Shown: in pieces, positions 6,160 to 6,437 of the stretch
Numbering within the stretch: position 1 is the stretch's first letter
How the letters are laid out: each line of letters opens with the position of its first letter
Source of the DNA: an uncultured Lacinutrix sp.
Lineage (GTDB): Bacteria; Bacteroidota; Bacteroidia; Flavobacteriales; Flavobacteriaceae
Length of the DNA stretch: 6,437 nt
Direction of reading: 5' to 3'
NCBI GenBank assembly: GCA_937916035.1
Contig: CALGIH010000365.1
Span: 1 to 6,437 of the forward strand
Made by a program: the position numbers and the translations under genes
Notes under the pieces: model-generated
The model's input: only the letters and a program-made list of their open reading frames with translations
What the model was told of the DNA's origin: nothing
Databases searched by the model: none

Positions 6160-6363
6160 AAATTCCGAAGTTTCGGGACTGCTTTTTTAGGAATGCAATC
6201 TGTTGAAAAAATGCGTACTATTAAAACAGTATCCTTAACCTCTGGCTCTGGAGCAGCCAATATTTGAATTAGTAGCATTCCCTTATACAAGCAATTGAAG
6301 GCGAAAAACCCAGATTTTAACACCTTCGATTATAGGGTTATGCAGTACAGTGAATACCTATAA
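6160..6363 (+). pseudogene. Possible decayed coding fragment, unidentified
   Basis: One plus-strand frame is open from 6160 to a TGA at 6265-6267 and continues in the same frame to TAA at 6361-6363. The second part reads like real protein: IPLYKQLKAKNPDFNTFDYR, then VMQYSEYL before the stop. The first part contains an ATG at 6193 and reads MQSVEKMRTIKTVSLTSGSG. I do not recognise a family. A single stop inside an otherwise protein-like frame suggests a gene remnant, but the frame is short and an opposite-strand frame (6156-6329) is also open, so this may be chance or part of a non-coding repeat. The rest of 6102-6405 holds only the two hairpins and other weak dyads. Confidence 0.25.
6163..6188. 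terminator. Second hairpin, possible terminator
   Basis: TTCCGA (6163-6168) and TCGGGA (6173-6178) form a six-pair stem (one G-T pair) with loop AGTT. On the plus strand it is followed after four bases by TTTTTT (6183-6188). Read on the minus strand, the stem is followed at once by TTTTTAATTG. It could act in either direction, as a backup terminator for yaaA or as the end of an unseen minus-strand transcript. Confidence 0.35.
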
Positions 6364-6405
6364 TAATTGCTATCTTAGAGCCAACATATTAATTATTGTT
6401 CACCT

Positions 6406-6437
6406 ATGAAAAAACTAAGCATCCTTTCGTTAATTAT
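6406..6437 (+). CDS. Start of a probable exported protein (3' partial)
   Basis: Ten complete codons from ATG 6406 read MKKLSILSLI before the window ends. Two lysines followed by a hydrophobic run are the usual beginning of a signal peptide, so the product is probably secreted, periplasmic or a lipoprotein. Nothing more can be said of its function. The upstream TTG at 6367-6369 with the TATTGTTC at 6394-6401 is a poor promoter match. Confidence 0.5.
   Translation, partial: MKKLSILSLI

Noticed and set aside
6156..6278. 40-residue minus-strand open frame starting at ATG 6278
   Set aside because: It is short, unrecognised, ends within the hairpin at 6163-6178, and shares its bases with the opposite frame; coding cannot be supported.
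6367..6401. TTG...TATTGTTC as promoter of the last gene
   Set aside because: The spacer (24) is long and the -7 box matches poorly.
1..6437. CRISPR array, tRNA, rRNA, insertion sequence or defence system
   Set aside because: No regularly spaced repeats, cloverleaf, rRNA signature, transposase or defence-type domain was seen; the genes are mainly housekeeping.

Overview
This AT-rich window looks like chromosomal DNA from a member of the Flavobacteriaceae (Bacteroidota). Three things suggest this: the protein sequences read like flavobacterial homologues, ribosome-binding sites of the AGGAGG type are largely absent before the starts, and one upstream region carries a very good match to the Bacteroidota promoter pattern TTG-N17-23-TAnnTTTG. 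The organism is inferred from sequence style, not proven.

Layout. Bases 1-1598 (+) hold the main part of a SulP-family anion transporter whose N-terminus lies outside the window. It meets, tail to tail with no bases between, a minus-strand cluster: ddl (2491-3465), coaD (2017-2472) and a small VOC/glyoxalase-fold gene (1599-2009), with gaps of 18 and 7 bases, so probably one operon read from ddl to the VOC gene. A 191-base divergent region (3466-3656) separates ddl from a plus-strand pair: a membrane-anchored protein with two PASTA domains (3657-4220) and an RluD-type 23S rRNA pseudouridine synthase (4195-5247), which overlap or touch. A separate plus-strand gene, yaaA (5343-6101), has its own recognisable promoter. 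A 304-base stretch (6102-6405) contains two hairpins and a possible decayed reading frame. The first ten codons of a probable exported protein run off the right edge at 6406.

How the genes fit together. The centre is a housekeeping neighbourhood. Ddl makes the D-Ala-D-Ala dipeptide of peptidoglycan, and the divergent PASTA protein is the sort of extracytoplasmic module that can bind peptidoglycan stems. CoaD makes dephospho-CoA, RluD modifies the ribosome, and YaaA is linked to peroxide and iron stress. The SulP transporter and VOC protein have no assignable substrate.

I do not see a clear undescribed system, defence island, CRISPR array, tRNA, rRNA or insertion sequence. The parts most worth a second look are the PASTA protein without a kinase or transpeptidase domain beside ddl, the inverted repeat in the divergent region, and the unexplained stretch 6130-6405.
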